From Bdellovibrio bacteriovorus (lineage in GTDB: Bacteria; Bdellovibrionota; Bdellovibrionia; Bdellovibrionales; Bdellovibrionaceae): DNA of 36,728 bases. Position 1 is the first letter of the stretch. Each line of letters begins with the position of its first letter. The DNA lies in contig NZ_LUKF01000001.1 of the NCBI RefSeq assembly GCF_001592755.1, positions 1-36,728 on the forward strand, read 5' to 3'. Shown piece by piece: positions 7,415 through 14,804 of the stretch. Under the pieces are notes generated by a model, which saw only the letters and a program-made list of their open reading frames with translations, was not told where the DNA came from and made no database searches. Both the position numbers and the translations under genes were made by a program.

Positions 7415-8397
7415 TTCGATACTGTGCTACAATTCTTACTTTACTATTAATTTCAGGTTGCTCTTTCAAAAAGGGCGACACTCTTGGTTCTGACTCTACC
7501 CGCAAAGAACAGCTATTTAAAACCGTAGACGAAGGAACTATCGAAGCATTAAACGACCAACTGAAAAACTATCCTTCCGAAGAAGTAAAATCGATGCAAC
7601 TCAATGGCTCCACTCTTCTTGAACATGCATTCGAACGTGGAAACCCAGAGATCCTAAGACTATTATATTCCCATGGAGCTTCTGCATTCACGACGCATTC
7701 TAGTTTGAAACCTTATGAAAGAATTGATGAATTCGATCAAGATACAGCGATGCCCACAATTAACTGGCTGACGAACAAGTATCAATCAATTATGGCTTTA
7801 TCGAATCCACACAACATCTTATCGTCATTCGCCGAAATGGGAGCTTCTTGTACCGATCTTTTAAATGTTCACGCATGGGAAAGTTTTAAATATCAGAATC
7901 AGGAAAATTCCACAAAAATCATTGAGGTCATGAATCTACCCGAATGCAAAAGTAGCATTTCTATCAGCAGGCATTCTTTCTGGGTTCAAACAGAGATTTT
8001 TGCCCTAATTAAAAACAAAACAAGATCTCTCGATTACCTTTACTTCTTACAGACACTCAAGGATTTTAGAAGCTTCAAAATAGATCTGAAAAAACAGGAA
8101 ACCAGAGTAACTATGAGTCCATCTTCTTTGTTTAAAATTTTGTTGAACGACGAACCGTTTGGTCTAAACTTGGCCAACGAAATTCGCATTAAGCAAATTC
8201 TAAATCTTTTTCCTGAAGATAAGATGCTTAGTGTTCAAAAAAGCACTTCAGGTTCTTTACCCCTAAACAAAATCGAAGTTCTTATTAGCGAATCCAATTT
8301 GAGCGAAGTCCGTGACACCATCAAACCGATGCTAGTCGAGAATTTTTTAGCTATAGGCAGAAACTGTTTTTCACTATGTATTCAGAGACTGGAATAA
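7411..8397 (+). CDS. Ankyrin-like lipoprotein (second of a pair)
   Basis: A 328-residue lipoprotein whose ATG overlaps the stop of the preceding gene (ATGA). The N-terminus MIRYCATILTLLLISGCSF has lipobox ISGC with Cys17, at the same position and with the same CSF.K continuation as its neighbour (CSFKKGD versus CSFSKKD). One ankyrin-like unit is visible at about residues 66-92 (GSTLLEHAFERGNPEILRLL, then YSHGAS). The rest is probably helical and has no recognisable domain. The two proteins share layout and length class and probably arose by tandem duplication. Possible roles are envelope scaffolding or periplasmic inhibition of a partner protein; this is inference. Confidence 0.8.
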   Translation: MIRYCATILTLLLISGCSFKKGDTLGSDSTRKEQLFKTVDEGTIEALNDQLKNYPSEEVKSMQLNGSTLLEHAFERGNPEILRLLYSHGASAFTTHSSLKPYERIDEFDQDTAMPTINWLTNKYQSIMALSNPHNILSSFAEMGASCTDLLNVHAWESFKYQNQENSTKIIEVMNLPECKSSISISRHSFWVQTEIFALIKNKTRSLDYLYFLQTLKDFRSFKIDLKKQETRVTMSPSSLFKILLNDEPFGLNLANEIRIKQILNLFPEDKMLSVQKSTSGSLPLNKIEVLISESNLSEVRDTIKPMLVENFLAIGRNCFSLCIQRLE

Positions 8398-8447
8398 CGA
8401 TGAACTATTCCTAATTCAAACGACCTAAAAATCTAACGCAACTGCTT

Positions 8448-8464
8448 ACTGCCACGGTGGCAGT
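8448..8464 (+). terminator. Perfect palindrome after the ankyrin lipoprotein operon
   Basis: ACTGCCAC and GTGGCAGT form a perfect 8-bp inverted repeat around one G, about 50 bases after the stop at 8397. There is no T-run. The single central base makes a hairpin tight, so it may instead be a protein-binding site. Confidence 0.35.
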
Positions 8465-8599
8465 GAAACTCTATTCAAAGAATCATTCCGACAATTTCAA
8501 AAAAACCAATCAAAGATAAAAACCGGCGAAGCCCAGAAAAAAACACCAGCTCCAATTCGGGATTATTTGTTCCTAGAGAATGGAATTTGACTACAGCAA

Positions 8600-8743
8600 G
8601 ATTTGCAAGGGAGATTTCCTTTTCCATCTCCGAAGAGAGGCCTTCAGCGGGGCAGGATGCCCGAACCGGCAAAGCCGGCGCTGACGAGCCAGGATGGCGT
8701 GCCGAACGAAGCGAGATGGAAAAGGAAATCTCCCTTGCAAATC
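8600..8743. repeat. Structured element with perfect 31-bp inverted arms
   Basis: Arms 8600-8630 and 8713-8743 are exact reverse complements; each contains AAGGGAGATTTCCTTTTCC or its complement. The GC-rich 82-base centre is itself highly structured: TCAGCG (8644-8649) pairs with CGCTGA (8679-8684) and directly encloses two hairpins, GGGC-AGGAT-GCCC (8650-8662) and CCGGC-AAA-GCCGG (8666-8678). A third hairpin, GCC-AGGAT-GGC, follows at 8688-8698. Two loops have the same AGGAT sequence. There is no ORF of its own and no clear target-site duplication. It could be a non-autonomous mobile element of the MITE or REP type, or a structured RNA. The pairing is read directly; the function is unknown. 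Confidence 0.85.
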
Positions 8744-8775
8744 CCCCGCTCGAAGCCAATCCCTCCGAAAAAGAC

Positions 8776-8808
8776 AAAAAAAATCCCGAGGGACTTTCGT
8801 CCCTCGGG
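8776..8808 (-). terminator. Rho-independent terminator of the outer-membrane protein gene
   Basis: A perfect 10-bp stem (CCCGAGGGAC and GTCCCTCGGG) with TTTC loop at 8785-8808. On the minus strand it is followed by A and then eight T (8776-8784). It lies about 70 bases past the stop of the gene ending at 8881. Confidence 0.9.
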
Positions 8809-8880
8809 CCCTGCTCACCACCAAACAAGATGTAATCATTTAGTCATCAAGCTGTCGTACAAGTTGCAATCAAGTTGTTA

Positions 8881-10296
8881 TCAAAAGCTGATGGCGGCTT
8901 TAGATGCAAATCCAAATGTAAAACTATTCTCTAAACCGTCGTTGCCATTCTTAAAGGCATCACCCGGGAAGAGAAGACCGACTTGATTCACCCACTGAAT
9001 TCTTTCAGATGGTCTGTAAATCACTTCGATATCCCATTCTAGGCCCAGATCTTTTGAAGAATCAACAGAGTTTTTTACGACATTAGAAATTTGTGCCCAC
9101 ACGAGTGTGTTGCGAACATCCACTTTTTCATTCCATGCGTAGTTCACTGAAGGTGCAACGTAGATTGTGTTGCTCACAAGTTCATCATCCGCAGAGTTTC
9201 CAACATTCGCAGAATTTCCCGCCGTTGCATCTGCTTGAGAAACATCTGTACGGTACGCATTCGTGTTCAAGAAATCTTTTCTGCCCAAACGGTGATTGAA
9301 AAGAAGCATTGCGGGTCCGTAGTTGCGGTTGAAAGCATAACCACTGAACTCTGTTGATGAAGGATCATCACCAGTCGCCATACCTAACATCAATTTGTAA
9401 TCCCATTTAGATTCGTTCTTTTGGCTGTAAACTTCAGCCGCGATACCGAAACCGTTTACGCTGACGTCTTCTGTGCCTTTTGTCACACCAGACTCACCGC
9501 TTTGGAAACCAGCTTCCAATTTGAAACCGAAAGCATCAAAGCCACGACCCAATACGAAGTTCGTTCTTTGAATATTCATATCAGAGTTCACGCTGTCGCC
9601 GCCCATTGCAGCTACTTGTCCATCGGTGTAAGCCAAAACTTCTTTTACGCCTTTAACATTTTCTTGATAAACGCCAAGCAAAGATTTGTTCTCTTCACTT
9701 TCATATTGAAGTTGGAAACCCATTGTAGAGATTGTTCCACCCTGACCGTAACCGCTGGATTGTTTGCGGCTTAATTGCGGCATGAAGAACCAGTCACCTA
9801 CTACGATTTTGTAAGCAATCATATCGCGAGTGTCATACCAGTGATCAAAAGCACCTTTACCCGCGTTGTAAGTCATTCCCAAACCGAATTCGAAGGGAGC
9901 ACGACCGACGATCAAAGCGCCGTATTCTTGGTTCACATTCAAGTAAAGTTGGCTGACTTTCAAATCAACAGAACCTTCGTTCGTCGAAGTCGCTGTGCCT
10001 TGCGCGTTTTGATTCAATCCCCAGATTTCACCTACTTGCGAGTTCGGATATTGCGAACTGTTCAAAACATCGAAGCGAGAAATGATGTTTACACCATCAG
10101 CCGCGATGATTTTTGGGCTCAAGTAAAGATAGTTCAAACCATAGGCTTTTCTTTCAGAAGGTGAACCCAAAGATGGTTTATCCACTTCAGTCCATTCTGC
10201 GCGGTAGCCCCCGCTCCAATCCAAACTCATGGCGTTGGCCGTTGTGGACAAAAGCGCCACCGAAAGACCCAATGCTTTCAAAAGATTCTTATTCAT
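8881..10296 (-). CDS. Outer-membrane beta-barrel protein, porin-like
   Basis: A 471-residue exported protein. The start is the second ATG (10296): AAGGA lies 6-7 bases before it, whereas the first ATG at 10302 overlaps that site. The signal peptide MNKNLLKALGLSVALLSTTANA ends in ANA. The mature protein alternates polar and aromatic residues as amphipathic strands (LDWSGGYRAEW, GALIVGRAPFEFGLGM, FGFKLEAGFQSGE, WDIEVIYRPSERIQWV) and ends in phenylalanine (FGFASKAAISF), the usual signal for BAM-dependent insertion. No cysteines are seen. It probably forms a porin or alginate-export-like barrel; the substrate cannot be told. The gene lies 11 bases after the GroES-domain gene and is probably co-transcribed with it. 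Confidence 0.8.
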   Translation of the reverse strand: MNKNLLKALGLSVALLSTTANAMSLDWSGGYRAEWTEVDKPSLGSPSERKAYGLNYLYLSPKIIAADGVNIISRFDVLNSSQYPNSQVGEIWGLNQNAQGTATSTNEGSVDLKVSQLYLNVNQEYGALIVGRAPFEFGLGMTYNAGKGAFDHWYDTRDMIAYKIVVGDWFFMPQLSRKQSSGYGQGGTISTMGFQLQYESEENKSLLGVYQENVKGVKEVLAYTDGQVAAMGGDSVNSDMNIQRTNFVLGRGFDAFGFKLEAGFQSGESGVTKGTEDVSVNGFGIAAEVYSQKNESKWDYKLMLGMATGDDPSSTEFSGYAFNRNYGPAMLLFNHRLGRKDFLNTNAYRTDVSQADATAGNSANVGNSADDELVSNTIYVAPSVNYAWNEKVDVRNTLVWAQISNVVKNSVDSSKDLGLEWDIEVIYRPSERIQWVNQVGLLFPGDAFKNGNDGLENSFTFGFASKAAISF

Positions 10297-10307
10297 TTTC
10301 ATTCCTT

Positions 10308-10925
10308 TTATTTTGCGACCACGCCAAGGACATCCCCCTCGCGAAGGATGATGAGGTCTTCGTTTTGAATTTTGATTTTATTGCCCGCGTATTCCGAGAA
10401 GATCACTTTATCGCCGACAACAACGTCCATCGGCTTCAAATGACCTTTTTTGCTCATGTGACCGCGACCGACAGCAACGACCTGACCTTGTAGATTGCCA
10501 GAAGTGTCTGCCACCGTATCCGGGATATACAATCCACCTGGAGTCATTTTCTCGGCTCCAGAAAGTTGCACGATCAAACGATCATCCAACGGAGTCACGA
10601 AATTGCTAAGATCCAAGTTTTTCGCTGACGCTTTTTCTTTCACCAAGTGAGAAGCTTTCGGCGCAGAAGCGACTTTCGCAGGAGCTTTAGCCGTTTTCTT
10701 AACAGCAGCAGGTTTCGCTGCTTTTTTGGGAGCGACCTTCTTAGGAGCTGCTTTCTTCACTACGGCCTTTTTTGCCGGAGCTTTTTTCGCCGCCGTTTTT
10801 TTAGCGGGACTTTTCTTAGCCGGAGCAGATTTTTTAGTTACTTTTTTAGGAGTTTTTTTAGAAGCGGTCTTTTTGACGACCTTTTTAACATTGGCTTTTT
10901 TAGCAGAAGCTTTCTTCTTAGCCAC
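10308..10925 (-). CDS. GroES-domain protein with long Lys/Ala-rich N-terminal tail
   Basis: A 205-residue protein. AAAGGA is 6 bases before the GTG at 10925 but directly abuts the TTG that would open a longer frame, so GTG is chosen (MAKKKASAKK). Residues 2 to about 92 are a low-complexity tail of lysine, alanine and proline with repeated KKxAPAKK units, like the tails of histone H1-type bacterial DNA-binding proteins. Residues about 108-205 form a complete GroES/Cpn10 fold: LDDRLIVQ, a mobile-loop region EKMTPGGLYIPDT, VVAVGRGH, VGDKVIFSEYAGNKI and the ending ILREGDVLGVV. GroES normally has about 95 residues. No groEL is adjacent. The tail may bind nucleic acid or acidic surfaces; that is inference. 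The gene precedes an outer-membrane protein gene. Confidence 0.9.
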   Translation of the reverse strand: MAKKKASAKKANVKKVVKKTASKKTPKKVTKKSAPAKKSPAKKTAAKKAPAKKAVVKKAAPKKVAPKKAAKPAAVKKTAKAPAKVASAPKASHLVKEKASAKNLDLSNFVTPLDDRLIVQLSGAEKMTPGGLYIPDTVADTSGNLQGQVVAVGRGHMSKKGHLKPMDVVVGDKVIFSEYAGNKIKIQNEDLIILREGDVLGVVAK

Positions 10926-11012
10926 AACCAATCCTTTCGTTCAAACAAGCTTAGGAAAATTTAAATTTCGCTCATTTGCTTCAGAGAGAGTTTTGCACTA
11001 CTCTTAACATAT

Positions 11013-13325
11013 ATGTTGCGACCACGATTAAAGACTATTTTAATTGCTTTTACAATCCTTGTGACGCTTGTAATCATCTCTGGCCTTGGTGTTGGCGTCT
11101 ATGCCTACATCACGCTGGAAAAAGAACTGACGGAAAAGTTGGAATCTAAAAAGTTCATCGTTCCGACAGAATTCTATGCGGCCCCACCCACATTTTACGC
11201 TCACAGTTTGATACAGATTTCTGAAGTAGAAAAACAGCTTCTGCGCCAAAATTATCGTCGCCGCGACTATGATCAACGCATTCTTCCCGGAGATTACTTC
11301 ATCGCCAATCGAGAGCAGTGTGCGGCCCGCTTGCAAGTGGGTTTGAATGAAAATCAAGAGGCCTGCATCGGTTGGGTGACATTAGATACGCCTACCGCCG
11401 ACGTGGACAGCTCTTTGCAGATTCTTGTCGTACAAAAAGATCGTTTGATCTCGCAAATTTTTAAAGGGGCCCCGTTTGTCGAGATGACAGAAGCTCATGC
11501 CGAAGCTCCCCTGCTTGCCCAATACATTGGCAACGAACCTTTGATGCAGAAGACGGTGACATTGGGTGAAGTTCCCCCGATGTGCCTGAATGCGATCATG
11601 GCAATTGAAGACGCTCAATTTTTGGAGCATGGCGGAGTCAGCATTAAAGGCATCTTCCGTGCGCTGGTAAAAAATATTGCGGCGGGACGAAGAGCTCAAG
11701 GTGGTAGCACCATCACTCAACAGCTCGTAAAAAACTACTTCTTAACAAGTGAAAGAACTCTGAAAAGAAAATTTCAAGAGTTCGTGATGTCCATCCTGTT
11801 GGAATCGCGCTTTTCAAAAGATCAGATTCTTGAAACCTATCTGAATGTCATTTACATGGGACAAAACGGAGCGTTTCAAGTTCGCGGGTACGGTTCAGCA
11901 GCTCGTTACTATTTCGGAAAAGAGATCGCCGATCTAAACCTCAGCGAATGCTCTTTGATGGCCGCGATCGTGAATAGCCCGGGCTTATACAATCCCTTCC
12001 GAAAACCTGAAAACGCAGAACGCCGTCGCCATTTGGTTCTGGAAAAAATGCAAGGTCTTCAGTTCATCTCTAAAGACGAAGCCGATGCCGCAGATCGTTT
12101 ACCACTCCCAGGAGAACCAAGAACGCAAGCCTCTGAAACTGCACCTTACTATCTAGATGCAGTTCGCAAACAACTGCTTTCGCAAAACATCAATCCAGAA
12201 GGGCTAAAGATTTACACCGCCCTAGATTTAGAAGCGCAAGACGTGGCCCAAATTTCCTTGCGCGGCCACTTAGACAATCTCGAAAAGAATAACAAATACA
12301 TCAAAGGTCTTCGCGAAAAAGGCAACAGCCTTGAAGGGAGTGTGCTAGTTGCAAACAACGTCACCGGCCTTGTAAGTGTCGTCGTCGGCGGCCGTAACTA
12401 TCGCATGACTCAATTCAATCGCGCTATCGACGGACACCGCCAAATCGGTTCGATCATGAAGCCCTTCGTGTATTTGACAGCTCTTTTGAATCAAACCCCT
12501 GAGGGCCAACCTTATACACCGATCACCTTGTTGAACGATGAAAAATTCAACTATAAATATGAAGGCCAAGCTTGGTCGCCGGTCAATTACGGGAAGCAGT
12601 ATTTCGGCCAAGTTCCGATGTTTTATGCATTGAAGAACTCTTTAAATGCGGCGACAGCGGCCTTAGGTATCGCCGTCGGATTAGGAAATGTGATTGATGT
12701 CACTCACACCATGGGCGTGACGTCAGAACTGAAATCCTTCCCCGCGATGACTTTGGGAGCCTTCGAGATGTATCCGAAGGAAGTTCTGCAAAGTTACATG
12801 ACGTTTGCAAACATGGGACAAAAACAAAAAATCTCTTTTGTTCGTCGTGCTCTGAATTCTGATGGCGTAGAAGTCTTCGCTCATCAAATAAATCCAGAGC
12901 CCACAGTAGATCCCGCGGCCGTCGCAAGTCTTGTCGGAATGATGAAGCAAACTGTCCTGTCAGGAACGGCTCGCTCGATTACTCTCAGTGGATTCCAAAA
13001 CCCCGCTGCCGGAAAAACAGGAACAACAAGCGATAACAAAGATGCTTGGTTTGCTGGGTTTACTCCCTATCTGACAACGGTGGTTTGGGTTGGCTATGAC
13101 AACAACCTTCCGCACCGATTAACGGGTTCGAGTGGAGCTGTGCCTGTATGGACGCAATTCATGAAAAAAATCGGGACGCGCTTCCCGGCCGATGATTTCC
13201 CTTGGCCCGAAAACACGAAGAAAGTGCTTTTGGATCAAAGCACTTTGGAATCTTTAAATGCATTTAAAGAAAATGATCCGACCGAAGTTGAACTGATTTT
13301 TGACGCCGAAAAAGCGCCGAACTGA
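11013..13325 (+). CDS. mrcB: Bifunctional class A penicillin-binding protein (PBP1b-like)
   Basis: Builds peptidoglycan by glycan polymerisation and peptide cross-linking; anchored in the inner membrane with its domains in the periplasm. Of 770 residues, about 9-33 form the membrane anchor and about 48-150 resemble the UB2H domain of E. coli PBP1b. The glycosyltransferase (GT51) has catalytic E199 in AIEDAQFLEHGGV and RRAQGGSTITQQLVKN. The transpeptidase has S480 in SIMK, S543-N545 in SLN and K668 in KTGTT. All catalytic motifs are intact. Divergent from the GroES-domain gene and ending 2 bases from the convergent hydrolase gene. In a predator such an enzyme may serve growth of the filament inside prey, but nothing in the sequence shows this. 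Confidence 0.95.
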   Translation: MLRPRLKTILIAFTILVTLVIISGLGVGVYAYITLEKELTEKLESKKFIVPTEFYAAPPTFYAHSLIQISEVEKQLLRQNYRRRDYDQRILPGDYFIANREQCAARLQVGLNENQEACIGWVTLDTPTADVDSSLQILVVQKDRLISQIFKGAPFVEMTEAHAEAPLLAQYIGNEPLMQKTVTLGEVPPMCLNAIMAIEDAQFLEHGGVSIKGIFRALVKNIAAGRRAQGGSTITQQLVKNYFLTSERTLKRKFQEFVMSILLESRFSKDQILETYLNVIYMGQNGAFQVRGYGSAARYYFGKEIADLNLSECSLMAAIVNSPGLYNPFRKPENAERRRHLVLEKMQGLQFISKDEADAADRLPLPGEPRTQASETAPYYLDAVRKQLLSQNINPEGLKIYTALDLEAQDVAQISLRGHLDNLEKNNKYIKGLREKGNSLEGSVLVANNVTGLVSVVVGGRNYRMTQFNRAIDGHRQIGSIMKPFVYLTALLNQTPEGQPYTPITLLNDEKFNYKYEGQAWSPVNYGKQYFGQVPMFYALKNSLNAATAALGIAVGLGNVIDVTHTMGVTSELKSFPAMTLGAFEMYPKEVLQSYMTFANMGQKQKISFVRRALNSDGVEVFAHQINPEPTVDPAAVASLVGMMKQTVLSGTARSITLSGFQNPAAGKTGTTSDNKDAWFAGFTPYLTTVVWVGYDNNLPHRLTGSSGAVPVWTQFMKKIGTRFPADDFPWPENTKKVLLDQSTLESLNAFKENDPTEVELIFDAEKAPN

Positions 13326-13327
13326 TT

Positions 13328-14308
13328 TTAAAGTTTAATCTCTAAGCCTTCGTAGGCAAAGTCCCATGGGATCGGCGGAAGTTTTTCGCCGTTTCTAGTC
13401 GCGAATCTTTCGCGTGATTCATAGTACTCACGCGTTTGTCTTTTAAGCTCTAAAACATGTTCGATGCGCGCGCCGGGATCATGATGCGCAAATAGAATGC
13501 GCTTGATTCCCTCGCGAAGTGCGATATCCAAACCGACTTGAGCCGCGCTATGTCCCCAATTCGCTTTTTCTGCCAACTCCGGAAGAGTGTACTGTGCATC
13601 GAAATACATAAGGTCAACGTTTTGATACAAAGGCAAATCCTCCGCAAGCTCTTCACGAGTCACACGAGTGCCTTCGGTATCCACGCAATGAGCGTAGGCC
13701 TTACCTTCACTTTCCACTTTCAAACCCCAACATGGATCTGGATGATCCAACTGGTAAGGCGTGATTGTCATGTCCTCTAGCTGAAAAGGCTTGCGAGGCT
13801 CTAAAGTATGGAAAACCACTTTCGCCTTCAATGCTTCAAACGGAACCGGGAAATAAGGACGACTGAAAATTCCACGAATCAAAGATTCAAGCTCGGGCTG
13901 AACCGCATAGTAGTGAACTTCACAGCCAGGAATAAAGTGAGGGGTAAAAAACGGCAATCCAATCACATGATCCCAGTGAAAGTGAGTCATGAAGATGTGA
14001 AAAGCGCCCTTAGACCGACCCGTGGTGCCACTCATGATTCGCTCACTGAGGTTGCGAATCCCACTGCCACCATCAATGATCAATTGAGCTTTATTACTTT
14101 GAACCTCAACACAAGTTGTCGCTGCTCCATAACCGCCGATGCTAGGAACTTCGGCCGTCTGAATGTATTTAGAAATTTGTGAAGGATCACGATAGCCCAT
14201 AGAGAAGAAGTTACGAAGTACTCCTTCAATATGATAAGTCCAGTCCGTTGGAGGAGGTGCCGATGGAATTGAGCCCCGAACTCCCCAAAATTTTATCGTG
14301 AGCGACAT
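13328..14308 (-). CDS. Metallo-beta-lactamase-fold hydrolase
   Basis: A 326-residue cytoplasmic protein starting with MSLTIKFWGVRGSIPS. It has the zinc motif HxHxDH at H109-F-H-W-D-H114, a downstream DHPDPCWGLKVES segment, FDAQYT near residue 237 and an AHHDP near 292, as in RNase Z/PhnP-type members of the superfamily. The opening GVRGSIP and the GATTCVEV strand are typical of the COG1234/COG1235-like group, many of which cleave cyclic nucleotides or phosphodiesters. An insertion of about 30 residues (25-55) lies between the first strand and the core. No signal peptide. It ends almost against the PBP gene. The exact substrate is unknown. Confidence 0.85.
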   Translation of the reverse strand: MSLTIKFWGVRGSIPSAPPPTDWTYHIEGVLRNFFSMGYRDPSQISKYIQTAEVPSIGGYGAATTCVEVQSNKAQLIIDGGSGIRNLSERIMSGTTGRSKGAFHIFMTHFHWDHVIGLPFFTPHFIPGCEVHYYAVQPELESLIRGIFSRPYFPVPFEALKAKVVFHTLEPRKPFQLEDMTITPYQLDHPDPCWGLKVESEGKAYAHCVDTEGTRVTREELAEDLPLYQNVDLMYFDAQYTLPELAEKANWGHSAAQVGLDIALREGIKRILFAHHDPGARIEHVLELKRQTREYYESRERFATRNGEKLPPIPWDFAYEGLEIKL

Positions 14309-14351
14309 ATGATTCAGGATAACTATTTATAAACACGAATCAAATAACATA

Positions 14352-14612
14352 TTAGGGGCTGGACTTCTTATCGTAGTTCACAACCACGTACTCGGACCAT
14401 GGTACTGCCTGGCAAGTACGGATAATTTGAGTTCCCTCCGCATCCGCACTGGTTTTCCCCTCTTCGACGAGGGCTTCACAAGTACCACAAGTCCCCTCCA
14501 TACAAGAGTATGGCGGATTGATTTGAGCGATAAGTGCCAGGTCTAAAAGTGTTCGTCCCTCTTCGGCAATGACCTCGGTGCCCTTGCCTTCGATGATAAA
14601 TTTTACCTTCAT
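14352..14612 (-). CDS. 2Fe-2S ferredoxin
   Basis: A small electron carrier of 86 residues if translation begins at MKVKF (14612); ATGs at 14618 and 14621 are possible and add two or three residues. No strong ribosome-binding site decides between them. The cluster ligands are C37, C42, C45 and C67 (SCMEGTCGTC...RTC), the CX4CX2C...C pattern of plant-type 2Fe-2S ferredoxins. The fold is short, with the beta-grasp strands VKFIIEGK and TEVIAEEGRTLLDLAL visible. It lies about 40 bases upstream of the hydrolase gene on the same strand and may share its transcript. No reductase or oxygenase partner is adjacent. Confidence 0.9.
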   Translation of the reverse strand: MKVKFIIEGKGTEVIAEEGRTLLDLALIAQINPPYSCMEGTCGTCEALVEEGKTSADAEGTQIIRTCQAVPWSEYVVVNYDKKSSP

Positions 14613-14804
14613 ACCCATCATCAGAGCATTTCGGTAAATTCCGCACAATCAGTTTATGGTATCTAGCGACATTTACCGGTAATTCGTTCTGATTTTTTAT
14701 TTTTGCTTTTGCCTTCTAAGGATTCCTTGGTAAGCCTTCGTGTCGCCCTGAACGGACGTTCTGGTATCTGAAGCTTGGAAGCTTCTTAAGAAGGGAAAAG
14801 GATT

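Larger units (their letters stand above)
8398..8880. other. Long non-coding interval with structured elements
   Basis: A 483-base stretch between the ankyrin lipoprotein operon and the convergent outer-membrane protein gene. It holds a small palindrome after the operon, an unstructured A-rich part (about 8465-8599), a 144-base element with 31-bp inverted arms (8600-8743), and the terminator of the minus-strand gene. Open frames on both strands across the element mirror each other because of the palindrome and are not genes. Confidence 0.8.

Noticed and set aside
8587-8839. Open frames on both strands across the inverted-repeat element
   Set aside because: They share the same residues on both strands only because the arms are palindromic; none has a ribosome-binding site or a protein-like composition.
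10726-11007. Plus-strand open frame opposite the Lys/Ala-rich tail of the GroES-domain gene
   Set aside because: A Phe/Leu-rich mirror of the AAG/GCT codon repeats; it has no start site and is an antisense artefact.
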